Below, one piece after another: positions 43,308 through 56,170 of a DNA stretch of 64,000 nt (within the stretch, counting starts at the first letter, position 1; every line of letters starts with the position of its first letter). The DNA is from Cryptomeria japonica. Lineage: Eukaryota; Streptophyta; Pinopsida; Cupressales; Cupressaceae. The notes beneath the pieces were generated by a model. It saw only the letters and a list, made by a program, of their open reading frames with translations, was not told the origin of the DNA and did not search any database. The stretch covers positions 650,952,920 through 651,016,919 of the forward strand of contig NC_081405.1 of assembly GCF_030272615.1 (NCBI RefSeq), given 5' to 3'. Position numbers and translations under genes: made by a program.

Positions 43308-43798
43308 TGTTGGTGTAAATAATTATTCATCATGGATATTATTACACTTACTTAAGTTTACTTAGGATAATGCATTTCATAGTAGTTTGGATATGAGACA
43401 CTTGGGTGTTTGTGCCACATTGGGATAGTGTGTGTAGGAGAAATTCCACCTCTTATGGTGTTGATCTTGTTATTACACTATCATATCCACTTATTGTGGA
43501 GTGATAATTCCACCTTCGGTGGGTGATCCACCTCATGTGGAATATTATATTATTTCTCCTACCTACCCACACCTATTTCCTACCTACCCTTGTTTCTTAT
43601 TGAGCCACATGTCATATTTGTGTGCTCATACATATCCCTAGCCTTGCCTATATAAGCAGGCTCATCTTCATTGTATTGACGATAATCTAGTTGATTATTG
43701 ATCATTTTCTATTGATGAGAATACAGTTTATTCTTGTCCCATATTATGTCTCTATCTTGTACATTTCATTGACCTCTTGATCTTGGCAAAATCCAACA
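43308..43798 (+). repeat. 3' LTR of young gag-protease element
   Basis: 491 bp, matching 38573-39063 except for one A/G difference (TAGTATGTG versus TAGTGTGTG). Confidence 0.92.
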
Positions 43799-43803
43799 AC
43801 CTT

Positions 43804-44106
43804 TCCACCCAACGCCTCTACACTCTAATTGTTGAATCCCCTCTTGTATTGTCAGTTCTGGCCTTTTCCATTCCAATTGACTCGCCTTCCCTTTTCCTAT
43901 CAGTCTTCTTCCTTTCGACGTCCATCCTAATCGAGCCAATTCCAATCTTTAGCATTTCAGTTTCTCCTAACCATTTCATTACCCTTTTGTAACTAATTCT
44001 TTTCATCACTCATTAATCATTTATATTCAGTTCAACCTCTCATTGATGTGGTGACAAAATCAGTGATCAATCAGTTAGAAAATTCTAGCACAATGATCCT
44101 GCATCA
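43804..44106 (-). repeat. 3' LTR of coiled-coil LTR element, right part
   Basis: Resumes the LTR interrupted at 38572 and matches 45900-46204. It ends GATCCTGCATCA, followed by the complement of the polypurine tract (AACTCCCCAGG). Confidence 0.75.
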
Positions 44107-44280
44107 AACTCCCCAGGAGACAAAAGATCATGTGCTCTTGCACATGGGTGATTAATCAACACTTGCTTCTATACTTTTTCTTTCATTTCTTCCACAGTCG
44201 CTCAGGAATCCATATTACACTTCTCCAATGGAGCTGCTTACTGCATGTTTCCTTGTTGTTTACTATATTCCTACAGTATT

Positions 44281-45082
44281 TTATTTGCAACCATTCAACA
44301 ACATAAATGATAATGTGGAAATATTGATCCCCATGTCTTCAAACTCACACACCCCTTTCATTGACACTCCATCATTCACAATATCTTTTACAATTGTTTT
44401 GACTACCTCTTTGTCTGCATCCACAAGGAATTCTTGACCATGAGCTGTAACATTCCACTTCATGTCCTTCTCTACACAAGTCTTCATTTCTCCTAACGTT
44501 TTCAACCATCCTTGTGCTAGAAATAAATCTTTTGTTTTGATATTCTTTTCCATCTCACCCATTGGTCTATCAACTACAACAAAGTCATTTGCAGCCTTAT
44601 GTAAATTTGCCTTAACCAAACTATTTTGGACTTCTTCATTTTCATCACCTCCCAATGTCTACACCAGACTTATGCCCAGACTCCTCATCTTTCTTCGCTG
44701 TTAAGGAGTGTACCACAACATCATTATAAAAGTCCTTCAAATTTACCTCTACCTATACTGATGTCCTTGTTTGTCTTTTTTGTTTCATTAGCCTTAGAAT
44801 AGGCCACACAACTTTTCTTTTAATTGTCAAATGCCATCTAATCTGTTGCATCTTAATTCTTTTGTCCAATTCTTCTATGTCTTTTTGCATCTCTAGTCTT
44901 ATTCGCTCCAACTCTTGCTTTATTTCTCTAATCTCTTTTTGTCTCATCTCTTCTTCTTTCCTCTTTATCTCTTCTTGTTTCCTTTTCCTCTCTTCCTCTT
45001 TCTTCTTCCATGAATCCTCACCTCGCAAATAATCCATCAAAAGGTACATTCCCTCAATCAGGTCTCTCTCACTCTGCTTCAT
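44281..45082 (-). pseudogene. Unrecognised coiled-coil ORF(s) of non-autonomous element
   Basis: From ATG at 45082 (MKQSERDLIEGMYLL) a 109-codon frame is dominated by Lys/Glu/Arg heptads (about 45030-44860), a strong coiled-coil signal. After a stop at 44753, a second frame (44655-44281, 124 codons) contains KANLHKAANDFVVVDRPMGE and ends KGVCEFEDMGINIST. The two are in different frames and may be one gene split by a frameshift. I find no gag, knuckle, protease or polymerase motif. By position next to the PBS it could be a divergent structural protein. Confidence 0.4.
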
Positions 45083-45205
45083 CTTGCCCTTGCCTCACCT
45101 AGGTGTCTCTTCCCTTATCTACCTAGTCTTTTGGAAACCAACAACCAGGTTGTCCTTTCAACCTGCATAATCACAAACACAAAACTATCTTGCCCAGAGC
45201 TTCTG

Positions 45206-45220
45206 AGATTTGATACCAAT
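45206..45220 (-). other. Primer-binding site, coiled-coil LTR element
   Basis: The minus strand reads ATTGGTATCAAATC after the LTR, a diverged form of the initiator-tRNA complement. Confidence 0.65.
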
Positions 45221-46204
45221 TGACGTAAAATATCTTGCTAAACCCCAAACACATACTCCACACGTAGGCAATAATGATAGGAAGTTCAGGGGGAAACAAT
45301 CAACATCTATAGACTTCTTGACAAAATTGTGACAGGAATAGATAGAGAATAATAGGATTCGATAACAACAATGTATTTAGCACCCAATTAAAATGAGAAA
45401 GGGAGTCATCAATAACAACCATCAATGCAATTATGAACACCAAAAAGGTTATCTTTATTATTACTCATCATATGAAGGTGGCTACATAAAATAATAGATG
45501 TTTACAAACAGACTAACTGGACATACATCTGTTGGCCGACTTCCCCTCTGCAACTAAATAACCTTATGCACTTTGTTTCTGTCTTCACGTGCCCCTTTCA
45601 TCGACTCAACATCCTTACGGCTCTACCTGTGATAGTTTCCCAGCACATTACTTCATGCAACATTTGCTATTTTCTCCTCCCTTTATGAACTCGAGTATCT
45701 AGTAAGCTTACTTCGCACACAAATCTGGTATCTTCCTTGACCACGAACTTTCCCCTTTGTTTGCTACATAGACTCGGTCTGCTTCCACACGTTAATCCTT
45801 CACTATTATTCATCCAAATCAGGACTCTCTGGTTCTACTCAATTATCAACCCACACTCTCATTCCTTCTGCTTAGGTTTTTGAAGGTCGTCCTGTCGACC
45901 TTTCCACCCAACGCCTCTACACTCTAACTGCCGAATCCCCTCTTGTACTATCGGTTCTGGCCTTTCCATTTCAATAGATTCGCCTTCCCTTTGCCTATCG
46001 GTCTTCTTCCTTTCGACGCCCATCCTAATTGGGCCAATTCCAATCTTTAGCATTTCATTTTCTCCTGACTGTTTCATTACCCTTTTGTAACTAATTCTTT
46101 TCATCACTCATTAATCATTCATATAAAGTTCAACCTCCTGTTGATGTGGTGACATGATCAGTGATCATTCAGTTAGAAAATTCTAGCACGATGCTCCTGC
46201 ATCA
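45221..46204 (-). repeat. 5' LTR of coiled-coil LTR element
   Basis: This 984-bp LTR has TG...CA ends and is homologous to 37898-38572 plus 43804-44106, with several percent divergence. Confidence 0.78.
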
Positions 46205-46914
46205 GATTTGAGGAAGAGTGGACCAATGATGGATCGCTAAAATATTCAAGAAATTTTGTTTAATTAATTTTGGGCTTTTGAAGACCTCACTCAACCCAAG
46301 AATGGATCAAAGGGATCAATTAAAATAGTATATCAATTTATAATATAAATACTTGCACAAAATCATTGCATGATCAAGTTGCTTTATCATTCTTTTCAAT
46401 CCACTATGCAAGATTACTACATCAAAATTTGGCTCACCAAATATTTAGTTTAGCATCCAAAATTGGCATCATAAAGGTCAAATTTATTGCATATGTAGAA
46501 CCACATTTGTAATGTCCTTACCAAAATATTTTAACCAACCTTTAATACCAATTTCTTACATAGACTATTCTTAAAATAGTTGGAAAACATTAAAACATTC
46601 AAATTTTTGAGTTTTGTGCTTAGGAACAACTACAACTATCTTTCATAATCATAAGCAAATTTACAAGCAATTGGCATGCATTGAATAATACATAGGTATA
46701 TTAACAAATAGTTTGCAAACATACACCATCATTAGTATCTCATATGTTTTAAAAAATCACATTCATATATATATGGTTAGGCAAAAAAACTATGTTCATT
46801 AAGGTAGGGAATATAATAACATGAGAATGATAGGGTTGAATATATATGGTTAGGGGGAAAAATATGTTCTTTGGGTTGAATATCCAAGGGATATGATAGG
46901 GTTAGGTCATCTTT
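46205..46914. other. Unassigned AT-rich DNA
   Basis: There is no coding frame or recognised repeat. It contains two short TATATATGGTTAGG repeats near 46770 and 46845. Confidence 0.5.
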
Positions 46915-48790
46915 TCTGAAGAATGTGTTATCATCTTTTTGCTCTTTCTTGGAATGGATTTTTGGGTCTTTAGTTGTGTGGCTTCTTCATCCTTCTTTGT
47001 TCTTATCAATGGTTTTCCTTCTCTTTTCTCTACTACTAAGGGACTTCAACAAGGACATCCCCTTTCTCCTTACCTTTTCATCTTCATGGCAAAAATATTG
47101 GGAAAATTTACTAAGCACCAAAGCATTGATGATATAATACAAAGTTGGTCTTGGGCTTGGGAATTTGACTCACAATCCCACCTTAAATTTGTGAATGATA
47201 CTACTTTAATGAGGGTTGCAAAAATTAGTGAGGCAATCAACTTGAAGAAATCTGTGCATATGTGTGTGTGTGTGTGTTACTTCAGAATAAAAAAATTGAG
47301 GATAAATCCGTTTTCTTTTTTATTACTCTCATTCTTAACCAACAAAGGACTACACATATTCCCCACTTTAAAATATTGAATCTACCTTTGGATTATTTAG
47401 GGATTCCCCAGAAATTAGAACAAGATAAGTGGAAAATAATTTTGGATAGATTTTACATGACAACTATGTCATTGAATTTGTAGGTGGTTATCTTTAGATG
47501 GTTTGTCGACGCTTTTAAAATTAGTTTTGCAAGCTCTTCTTATTTATAGATTTTTAGTTATATCAACCCTTAATATTTTTCTCAAAGAAATCGACACTAT
47601 TCTTATTGGCAAAAAATTGGAGTCCAAAAAATGGAATTTAGTTAGTTGGGGCAAAGTCTAGGGTCCTAGAAGTTAAAGTGGCAATGGGCTTGAAAAATGT
47701 GAATTCAATTATCAAGAATTAGCTACCAAATTATACTATAGATAATGTAAGAACTTGAAGCAACCTTAAACAAGGATCCTTAATTTCAAGTATTTGGGAG
47801 GAGTTTCTGATGAGAATATTCCCTTGATGGAGTCCTAGTCAAGAAACGTTCTATGGTTATGAAGGGGGGATATATTGTTAAGGAAGGTTTGTTCTAGATT
47901 GTCAAAAAGGGTAATAGAACTCTTTTTTTTGGACTAATTCGTTCGATCTACATCCCCCAATCCTCTCATCCTTCCCCTACCTTTGACCATGAGTGAAATT
48001 TTTCAAGATGAAGGGTGGTCAAAAGTATCGTATTTAAAGAATTATATCCATCTAGGTAGTTCCTAGATATTTCACTAGAAGGGCCCCAATAGTTGGCTTA
48101 GAGGAGGAACATCTAAAGCCCAAGTTGCTCTCGATTCCATTTTTACTAATCGGCCTTGTTGTTCCTTAGAGGGGACAAATATTCTTGCATGGTGTCATGA
48201 ACCTAAAGGAGACTATTCGGTTGCTATTGGATATCAAATTTTAGAGCATAAGAAAGGTGAATAGAAATTTTCTCCAATGAAGAAAAAATTGAATAAATTC
48301 AGTTGGCCCAAGTATAATCTTTCATCGAGTGTGTCAGGCCCAATGCCCCACGTGGGATAATATTAGAAAGAAATATTTCAAGGTCCTTCTAAATGTGTTT
48401 TAGAAAAAAATGGGTATATCATTTGAATGTCACTTCTTTATCGAATTTTTGAGCTATCTTGCTCATCCTTCTATGTCAACTCCTAATTTAGTTTTTGAAA
48501 TAGATTATATTATTCTAGTTTCCTTTTTGGATAAAGCGAAGTTGCATGAGTCTTCCTGGAGGTTAACATCTCTTGTTGAGTAGATCCTCTATTTCATTCT
48601 GTATTTTGATTCAATTTTCTTTCTTCATATTCATAGAGATTGGAATGTTGTTGTAGATTGCTTGGCTAAATGAGCATCTGATGTTGATCGCAATTGGAAT
48701 ATCATTGATTAGGAATCTCTAACTTTAGATATATCTAAACAACTTTTTCAACTTATTCATAATTATTTACTTGTAGTCATTGTTGGGAAT
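46915..48790 (+). pseudogene. Degenerate LINE (non-LTR) RT with RNase H tail
   Basis: Around 46985-47210 the translation reads VLINGFPSLFS, GLQQGHPLSPYLFIFMAKIL and LKFVNDTTLM, the conserved palm region of plant L1-type reverse transcriptase (GLRQGDPLSPxLF and FADD; here the catalytic FADD is changed to FVND). Further on, a GIPQKLEQDKW thumb region and eroded downstream protein follow. Near 48630-48710, HRDWNVVVDCLAK and ASDVDRNWNIID match the C-terminal end of the RNase H carried by plant L1 elements. Numerous stops and frameshifts make it dead. The 5' half (endonuclease) is missing. Confidence 0.65.
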
Positions 48791-51700
48791 TAAGGTGCCT
48801 CAACCTTAGAGATTCCTAGCTTTGTATTTATATTTATTTATTTAATGCCTAAAAATTATAATTTCTTGCTCATTATGTTTTTTCATCTGGTGTAAAATGG
48901 CACGATGACTTGTCTTCATGTTGGTAGGTGACATGGAAGATGACAAGGATGTGTTTTTGTCCCTACATGTGAAAGTAGGCATCCCTTTTTAGTAGAAATA
49001 TTTTGTCATTTATCAACATCTTATAAACCTATGCAAGCCATTATTGTATGACAAATTATGTTGGATTCTTATGACAGGTTTGACAAGTGTTAGAAGATAT
49101 CTCGCAGAGAGAATATGGGTGTCTAAGTTGGGTTATAGCGAGTTGTAAGAGAATCAACTATTTATAGTTAGTTATTATGCCGAGAGGCATCTACAATGAC
49201 ATCAAAATGTTTGTAAACAAAAATCCATTTTTGAAACAATTTGACATGCAAATGACAGGTAAATGCATGAAATATGCCACGTTTCAACTTGTGTGGAGGT
49301 GTTATTTTATTACTCCAAATAAAATAGAACCCTCGCCACTTGTCTCTAGCTAGATTCACAGCTTTTTGCATGCACAACTTTAATTGATTTGTATTCTTGG
49401 TGCTTAGTATTTTAGAAGAACATTTATTTTACAGATGATTCTCTTCTATTATAAGATATCTCTCAGCATATTTTACATATATTTTTTAAATATAAGTATA
49501 GTAGTGATAGATTCTCTTTCAATTGTAAGGGTTATCGACTACGATAGATTCTATGACAATTGTAAGATGTGTAAGAGAATTTGTCTCACCTGTTATGACA
49601 AAAAATGAAGCACACAAGTTTAGAGGCATGTGAAAGGGATTAGAGAATCTTGGACAAGTGTTTGTTGCATGCTTAGAGGTCTCGGAAAATTGTGCCACAA
49701 GGAATTGGATAGCCACCTCTTTTGGCTTGGTCTATAAGCTACTTCAAACCTGTAAATCCCTATATATTGTATGTCTTTTGTACGGGTTTGAGATAGGAGT
49801 GAGGAGAATTGTTCTTTGCAAGGTTATGTTGTCGGATTTCCTCCAAAGGAGCAAGATGTAGACTTTATATAAAGGCTTAGAGTTTGCAAACTGTGTATTA
49901 TAACAATTCTTGCAAATTAATATATTGGTTCGATGCTTTGGGGTGGGGTATTTTACCTGAAAGGGTTTCCCCCACATATATCAATGTTTCTTCTCTTTTG
50001 TCTATCTTTCTTCTATTCTTCTTCTCTAATGTTCTTGAAGTGTTGATTACATGCTATTATGCTAGCAAATTTTATTAGATCTATAAACTACGTTATCTTT
50101 CCTCTAAGGGTTAATTGATGGGAAATTCACTATGTATGTTTCCACTTTATTGGCTCAGTAGTATGTGTTTGTATAAAAAACATAGGATATTGAAGATGCA
50201 TATTGGATCTCGGATGTCTTTCTGGTTCATCTTTCCCTTTCAACCCTTAGAGATTGCAAATTCTATTTGGATCACAAACTCTTTTATTTCATGGGGTTGG
50301 TGGAATAGCGTAAAACCATCTTGAGTTTTTCTTTTCTTTTACATTGATAGCTATGACTATGTGGAAATCTTTCTATTGTAATTTGTTTTAGTTCTCTTAT
50401 TTGATAAAAAAATAAAATTAATAATGATTAATTAATTATAAAATAATAATAGAAAGATTTAAATGGATTTAATTAATTAATTAATATGATAATAAAGAAT
50501 TAGTATGATTACATTAATAAATCGACAAGATAACTTTAAGATGACAAAATCTAGATGTCTATAGTAATACTACTCAAATTAAAGCATCTGACCTTTGCAC
50601 TGAGATATCTGCATAGTAAAGTGAGAGTTCCCTAAATGCTATAAGATTTGAAGAAGAATATATTCTTAGTAGGCTTAAAAATCACCTTGTGGTCAATCTT
50701 CAAAGTGTCTTAGAAAGACTCCTAAGCCAAACCATTCAAGATAACAGTGGGAAGCCTCAAGCAGTTTAACAAATTTGTTGGCAATGGAGTATCAATTTCT
50801 GTCATAAGAGAACAAACTTTGATAGACAAATCAAAACATGTTGAGAAATGTGAAGTTACAATATCATATAGTGATTCACAAATACCTGATCAGATATCTG
50901 AATCTGGTGACGGCTTAATAGGAGTAACAAGGGTTTTTCATGGAACTTCATCCACAAAAGCTTCAAATAGAGAGTGAAATTTCATACAAGGGCCAACAAA
51001 AGGATAGATATAAAAGTACTTCTTGAGACACCCATGACCCACCATGTCAATTCTCTTGACTTCTCATCATATTACCAGACGCCATAACAAAATTGCCAGT
51101 GACAGTTCTGTCACTTTCCCAAGAAAATGAAAGAGGATAAAAATGATAGAACGAACAATGGGGAATGAGAAGGAAGGATACAGGAACAATCTGAGAATTA
51201 ATTCAACAATGTGGATAAGGTTGGAATGAAATCTATGTGCAGAAGATAAAGGTTTTTTGTAGACCAACAATCAATGACTGACAGCGACGGAACATGTTTA
51301 AAGAGACAGGCCTTTAATATCACCAGCAGAAAGATGTGGCACCTTCAAATGCAATTTTCAGGTGAAAATGTTTCTTTTTCTTAGTCTGTCTGACCCAGAT
51401 GCCAAGAACAATTCCCAGCCTTTTTGGAATGATTTGAATTAGTAAATTTTGCATGTGGTTTTTTCCTATCAGGGAAGTGTCAAAGGCAATATGAGAAGTC
51501 GTTACTAGCATTAGAGTTCACAGGCAATATGAGAAGTCATTATTAGTATAAGAGTTCACCAAAGACTAGTCTTTTTTTATGTATGCGGAATTTTAAGCAT
51601 TGTTTATTCATAGTAGCGAAAATCTTTTAGGGAAAAAATCGTCAAATTAAAAGTATAAGATTTTTTGAAAAAAAAACAGAATTTAAATCGGATTTTGAAT

Positions 51701-52914
51701 AAATTTAAAAATGTTGAAAAAGAGATCAGAGCTACTAGTTTTTGAAATTTAAAGGTATTTCCATAGCATAGAGATATAGAGAGCAAATAAGATAGAGTTT
51801 AGCCAATGAATTGTCCATGTGAAAAGTTTGTCTACAATAGCAGAATGCGGTGTAGTATGTAAGCTTTGCTATTAAATGATTCTTTGGTAAGTTCTGTGTG
51901 AAGTTGATAAAGTTATTGCTAAGCTAACAATAAAACAGTTGAATGGTATGTGAGTGGACATCTAATCTTGTTGTATGATGTGAGTGAATGATAAAATGTT
52001 TCTAACAACCCTGCATTCCAAATTATTATTAATATCAAAAGAATGTTTGATCATAGAGACTACATTATCATAACAAATTCTAGAAAACTTTGAAAACTTA
52101 GTAAGATTTCAAAACAATTACAATAAACATGTTCGCATCCTAGTAGGATGATAGGAAAAAACGTTTTAGAAGATTATATCATCCAGATTTAAAATGTAAT
52201 CAATTGATAAAAGAGAAACCATTCTCATAATAGATAGAGTCAAATAGGCACGAATTATGCATTTTCAAAGATTCAAGGTACAAAACCAAGTAACATTCAA
52301 AAGCTTTACTATTAAACTAAACCTTCAAACTAAGTCAAAGTACTAACTCATATAAAGTAGAAGTAGAAGATAGAATCAAAGCACATTTTAGGATAGATAT
52401 GCATCATATCAAAATAGGCATACAAAATCACAATGACCAAGATTTTGATGTCACAAAGATTGGACATCAGCCAAGGATTTTTGTACTACAACTTGAGAGA
52501 ATGATAAAATGTTATGAAGACAAAAGATGATCTACACATAACATTACCTTTTCACTTCTAATACTGAGACTATGTAAAAAACTGAAATTATAACATTGTC
52601 ACACTCATCAAGAAAAGCAATCATATGATAGAGAGTCTAAATTAGCACTAAAATTCAAGCCATTTAGCCAAGAATATGGATTATTTCTTTCCACAGAACT
52701 AATTTACAAGGTTATCACTATGGAAAAAGAGAGACCATCAAATGTTATTTGGTCCAAATAATTAACCAATCTCCACAATACAATTTAGTTGTGTATAAAA
52801 TCAAGATAAGAAATAGACACAAAATTGAACCATGATAAAGTAGACATAAATTATGAAGTAGACACAACAAGCTAAAATATAATCTCAGAATATAGACCAT
52901 TCAATTGTCATAAC
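48791..52914. other. Unassigned AT-rich DNA with LTR-like traces
   Basis: I see no host gene. Between about 49058 and 50060 the sequence starts TGTTGGATTC and has a TATATAAAGGCTT box near 49865. It later reads GGGTATTTTACCTGAAAGG followed by GGTTTCCCCCAC (about 49947-49976), a combination common in copia LTRs, so a solo LTR is possible. TTTGATAAAAAAATAAAA near 50400 could be a LINE 3' tail. The rest (50420-52914) shows only short biased frames. Confidence 0.3.
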
Positions 52915-53715
52915 TAGTCGATATTGATATCTCTTCGCCTCTCCCAAGGGATGTGGTTCTTATGGTTGGGGATAGGCCTTGGACACAACCGTTGGATTTT
53001 GAGGGTCTTCCCTTTCCTTGACGAAAATGCTTCTCTATGGGTCATTTAGCTTTGGACTACTCTGTTCCATGTCACAAAGATTCTGCTACCTAGTGGAAGG
53101 ATGCTACAGCTGATCACCTAACTATCTTTGTTGTTGATTCTGATTTGGTTGACTCCTCTCAAGAGGATGAGTTCTCATCCCGGGATGATATAGCCTCTTA
53201 CTGTTGCTGTTGATGCCACTATTGTGGCTTCTTCTGTCACTAAGGATTCAACTTTTGTGGCCCCTATTTTGCAGCTTCTCTCTACTCCTACTGATTCTGC
53301 TCTTGATGTTGTTTCTCTATAGGAAATTGCTACTGTTTTGCAACAGTTTTCTACTAATCTGCAACAACACTCTGTTGGTGCTATTGATTGTAACTTTGCG
53401 GGGTCCTCCCTCCGCTCGATCTCTCTCTTGATGGTCCTAATGATAGTATCGCCTGGACTGTGGTTTGTTGCTGGCGGAAGGGGAAGTCCTCAAACCCCTC
53501 CTTGTCAAGGCTCAGGTGTCTCCCCCCCTCCTTGAGTTGGGTCAAGGTTGTTGATTGTTAGACAGGTGTTTTCCTTTTCCCCTGTCCGACCTTGTTTTTA
53601 TTAGGGCTTGCTCCCCTAGTTTGTTGTTCTTTTACTACCTACAGGTTGTTGTATTAAGGGTCAGCACTCTTGTTTTTTGCTCCTTTCTTAATCGAAAACA
53701 ATAAAATACTCTCTT
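52915..53715 (+). pseudogene. Retroposon relic with LINE-like 3' end
   Basis: A more GC-rich island with broken frames (VDATIVASSVTKDSTFVAP; VLQQFSTNLQQHSVGA) ends in CTTAATCGAAAACAATAAAATA. The same kind of 3' end (CTTAATCAAAAACAATGAAAA) terminates the short insertion at 62075-62402. Flanks resemble each other (ATAGACCATTCAATTGTCATAAC at 52896-52918 and a similar run near 53963), suggesting a local duplication. Assignment to a LINE-type family is inferred from the 3' end. Confidence 0.35.
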
Positions 53716-55479
53716 TGGATGGAAGTCTCACCAAAATAAAATAGATATAAAGTTTTTATCTTTTAATTTAAATTGAAAGATCCTTGTGATTTGCACATTG
53801 AAAATTTTATTTAACATTCAACATAGATAAGAAGTAGACACAAAACTAAACCATGTGACACAGTGTATTGACTATATTGATAGAAATCCTAACATCTGAA
53901 TATAGATAATATTAAACCATGATAAATTAGACAGAATATGAAGTATATATAAACTTGGAGAATAGACCATTCATTTGTCATAACATTAAGATACCATTTC
54001 TCAGTGTTACAGTAAAAAAATTGACTCAAATGCACCATATGCATGCCCCGATGAGCTCTCATTTGTACTTGTGCCCTAATAATATTGCACAACTGTGCTA
54101 TTCATAAAATATTTCACCATTTCATAAGTTTTGAAGGTTTCTCGAGTTGATAGGAGATTGATTAAGGTTTCAAATGTAATTTAAATGCAAAAAAAATGTT
54201 GAAAATTGCACTCAACAATTATTTAAATAGACCAGATTTTGGGGGGGAATCATCTGCAAGACAGATTCACAAAAAAATCAAGTATAATCGAGAGTTTTGG
54301 AGATTTTTGTTTCTCCGGTTTATTGTTCTGAGTGTTGTTTTATGATTTATCTAAGCTACATACTTACTTGCTAGCAGCTTTTTGAAAAATACAAAATGTC
54401 TTTAAATTTTTTAGCTTTCATAGTTTTATAATTGTCCCCCTAATTTATTTGATTTTAGCCCCTTTTGAATAGTTTGAAACAATCGGTCATCTTGTGCCAT
54501 GTAATGGGCTCTCTAGCTGGAATCTCTAGGCAACTTTTTGGTATTCGGAATTTTTAGGATTTTATTTAACATCAACTTTATACACTGAAAGGTCTACCAC
54601 TTATGGAGCCCATGGTATATCGCTATCTGCTGAGATCAGTTCCTTCACATAGAATTTCATTTACTTATCAAAAATGGAAAAGAAAAAGTTCAACAGAGCA
54701 TCGAAGTTAAGCCTGGGCAAGGTAGGAGCAAGGAAGCATAAAAATGGCCCCTTGAACGATTCAATAACAGTATGGGCTTGGATATGGCTTCGAACAGAAT
54801 ATGAGTTTGTAGTTTCACACATAGATTGACCACTTGTTTTCGTTTTGATGAATAATTTGACAGTCCCAAAATAAGGAGTCCATTTGTTCCCTTTAAGGTG
54901 TAATACTGAGTACCAGGAAAATTTTATGGAGATGGATGCAAAGGGCTATGTCCTGCAAATTAATTTAACCGTAATAAGGAATATCCATGTTGAAATTGCT
55001 GATTTTCAAGCTAGATTTAAAAATAGTGAACCAAAGGATGTTGTAACGAAAACAAGATTGCAATATTACTTTTATCATCTCAACTTAGTAATTCTGTTGG
55101 ATTGATTTTTTCTGTTATAGTTACAACCACTTGAGTTTTGAAACAATCAATCAAACCTCTCATAAAAGGTAACGGAATACATAATGCTTATAAATCAAAA
55201 TTTTCAATTAATGAATTCAGCATATGAAAATGAGACTAGGATTATGTGCAGCATAATAAATCAGGTATCTCAGAAATGACGTCCAATGCCCAGGTGATGG
55301 ACAACCTACGAGAGTCTGATAGAAAACATTCAACTCAGCTCTTGTTCACCCACATGTTTAAAAATAAGATGCACAATATGTACTACATCATTGGTGTAGG
55401 TTTTCTTAATGCACATTTTTTTCTTTTCCTCCCACAGACAGCGGTGTTATAGAACATTAAGGATCTGAAGAAAGAAGCA
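53716..55479. other. Unassigned intergenic DNA
   Basis: AT-rich with no recognisable gene. The short frames at 54884-55105 and 55246-55452 have no family signature. Confidence 0.45.
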
Positions 55480-56170
55480 AGGTTCTTTATCCTAACAACG
55501 GTATGATTAGACAAAGTAGGTAAGGCTTTGGATAAGTTGAAGGTCAGATTGGAAGGTGTTGTCATAGAACAAGTTAGTCCAAGGAAAATTGGAAAAGCCA
55601 AACGCTATTTGGCTTGGGAATCAACCATTCTTAACAAGTGGTCTCACATTCAAATTGACAAAGCTGACTGTCATCCAAATCAGAATAAGCCTTGACAGCA
55701 AGCTCATTGATATCAACCTGCCCATGGCTTTGTAAAATCAAATTTTAGTGGCACCTCACATGGTAACTTGGGAAGGTTGGGGCTAGCCTACCGATTCATG
55801 ATAAATTAGGATTTTGGTTGACGTCCACTCTTATTTTCCACCTGCACTAAGAATGAAGAAGAGATTCCTTCCCTGGTTGAGAGGCTGGGAATGGAAAAAA
55901 ATATTGGCATCTCAAAGCTTGTCAATGTAATGAACCAAAAATTGTTTTTAGGGTATAAGAAGGGCCATGTGCCTAATTGGTAGTTCAATTATGCATTGAT
56001 CATGGCCCTAATTCTTGCAGGGTAGTTTACAATTTCTTTTATTCATATTTTCAGGAGAAGGGAACAAACCTGCTGACCTCCTTGCAAAGCTAGAGGTTGA
56101 ACAAGAGTTAATTAGTATTATGTCCAGCAACCAAGATAATAGGTGGGAAGGCCTTTTTGAAACCTAATTG
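55480..56170 (+). pseudogene. LINE RNase H relic
   Basis: VKSNFSGTSHGNLGRLGLAY (about 55730-55790) resembles the opening of the RNase H domain of plant LINEs (NFDGSxxGNPGxxGxG), with the catalytic Asp changed to Ser. NYALIMALILAG (about 55990-56020) fits the Glu helix region, with the Glu lost. EGNKPADLLAKLEVEQE (about 56055-56105) matches the C-terminal REGNxxADxLAxxGV motif. Stops and frameshifts between the pieces show it is non-functional. Confidence 0.5.

Larger units (their letters stand above)
38573..43798 (+). mobile_element. Young gag-protease LTR element lacking polymerase
   Basis: LTRs 38573-39063 and 43308-43798 (491 bp each, TGTTGGTG...ATCCAACA) differ at one site by my reading. 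The perfect TSD acctt flanks the element (38568-38572 and 43799-43803). The primer-binding site TGGTATCAGAGC lies at 39064 and the polypurine tract AAGGGGGGG at 43299-43307. A long leader (39076-40801) includes a GC-rich block. One intact ORF (40802-43084) encodes copia-type Gag and protease followed by an acidic region; integrase, RT and RNase H are absent. It must be mobilised in trans by an autonomous copia partner. It is the youngest insertion in the window. Confidence 0.92.
37898..46204 (-). mobile_element. Non-autonomous LTR element with coiled-coil ORF
   Basis: The LTRs (37898-44106, split by a later insertion, and 45221-46204) are about 980 bp each, from TGACGTAAAATATC or TGACATAGAATCTC to CTGCATCA. 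On the minus strand the primer-binding site ATTGGTATCAAATC follows the right LTR, and the polypurine tract CCTGGGGAGTT precedes the left LTR. Flanks tattt (37893-37897) and gattt (46205-46209) share four of five bases and may be a decayed TSD. The 1.1 kb interior holds no polymerase, only two unrecognised frames. It is about 3 kb without the later insertion. Confidence 0.75.

Noticed and set aside
47258-47276. GT microsatellite within the LINE relic
   Set aside because: Short simple repeat, ordinary replication slippage.
54690-54730. Possible third 5S rRNA-like fragment (CGAAGTTAAGCCTGGGCA)
   Set aside because: Only about 18 bases resemble box A, with no intermediate element or box C; could be chance.
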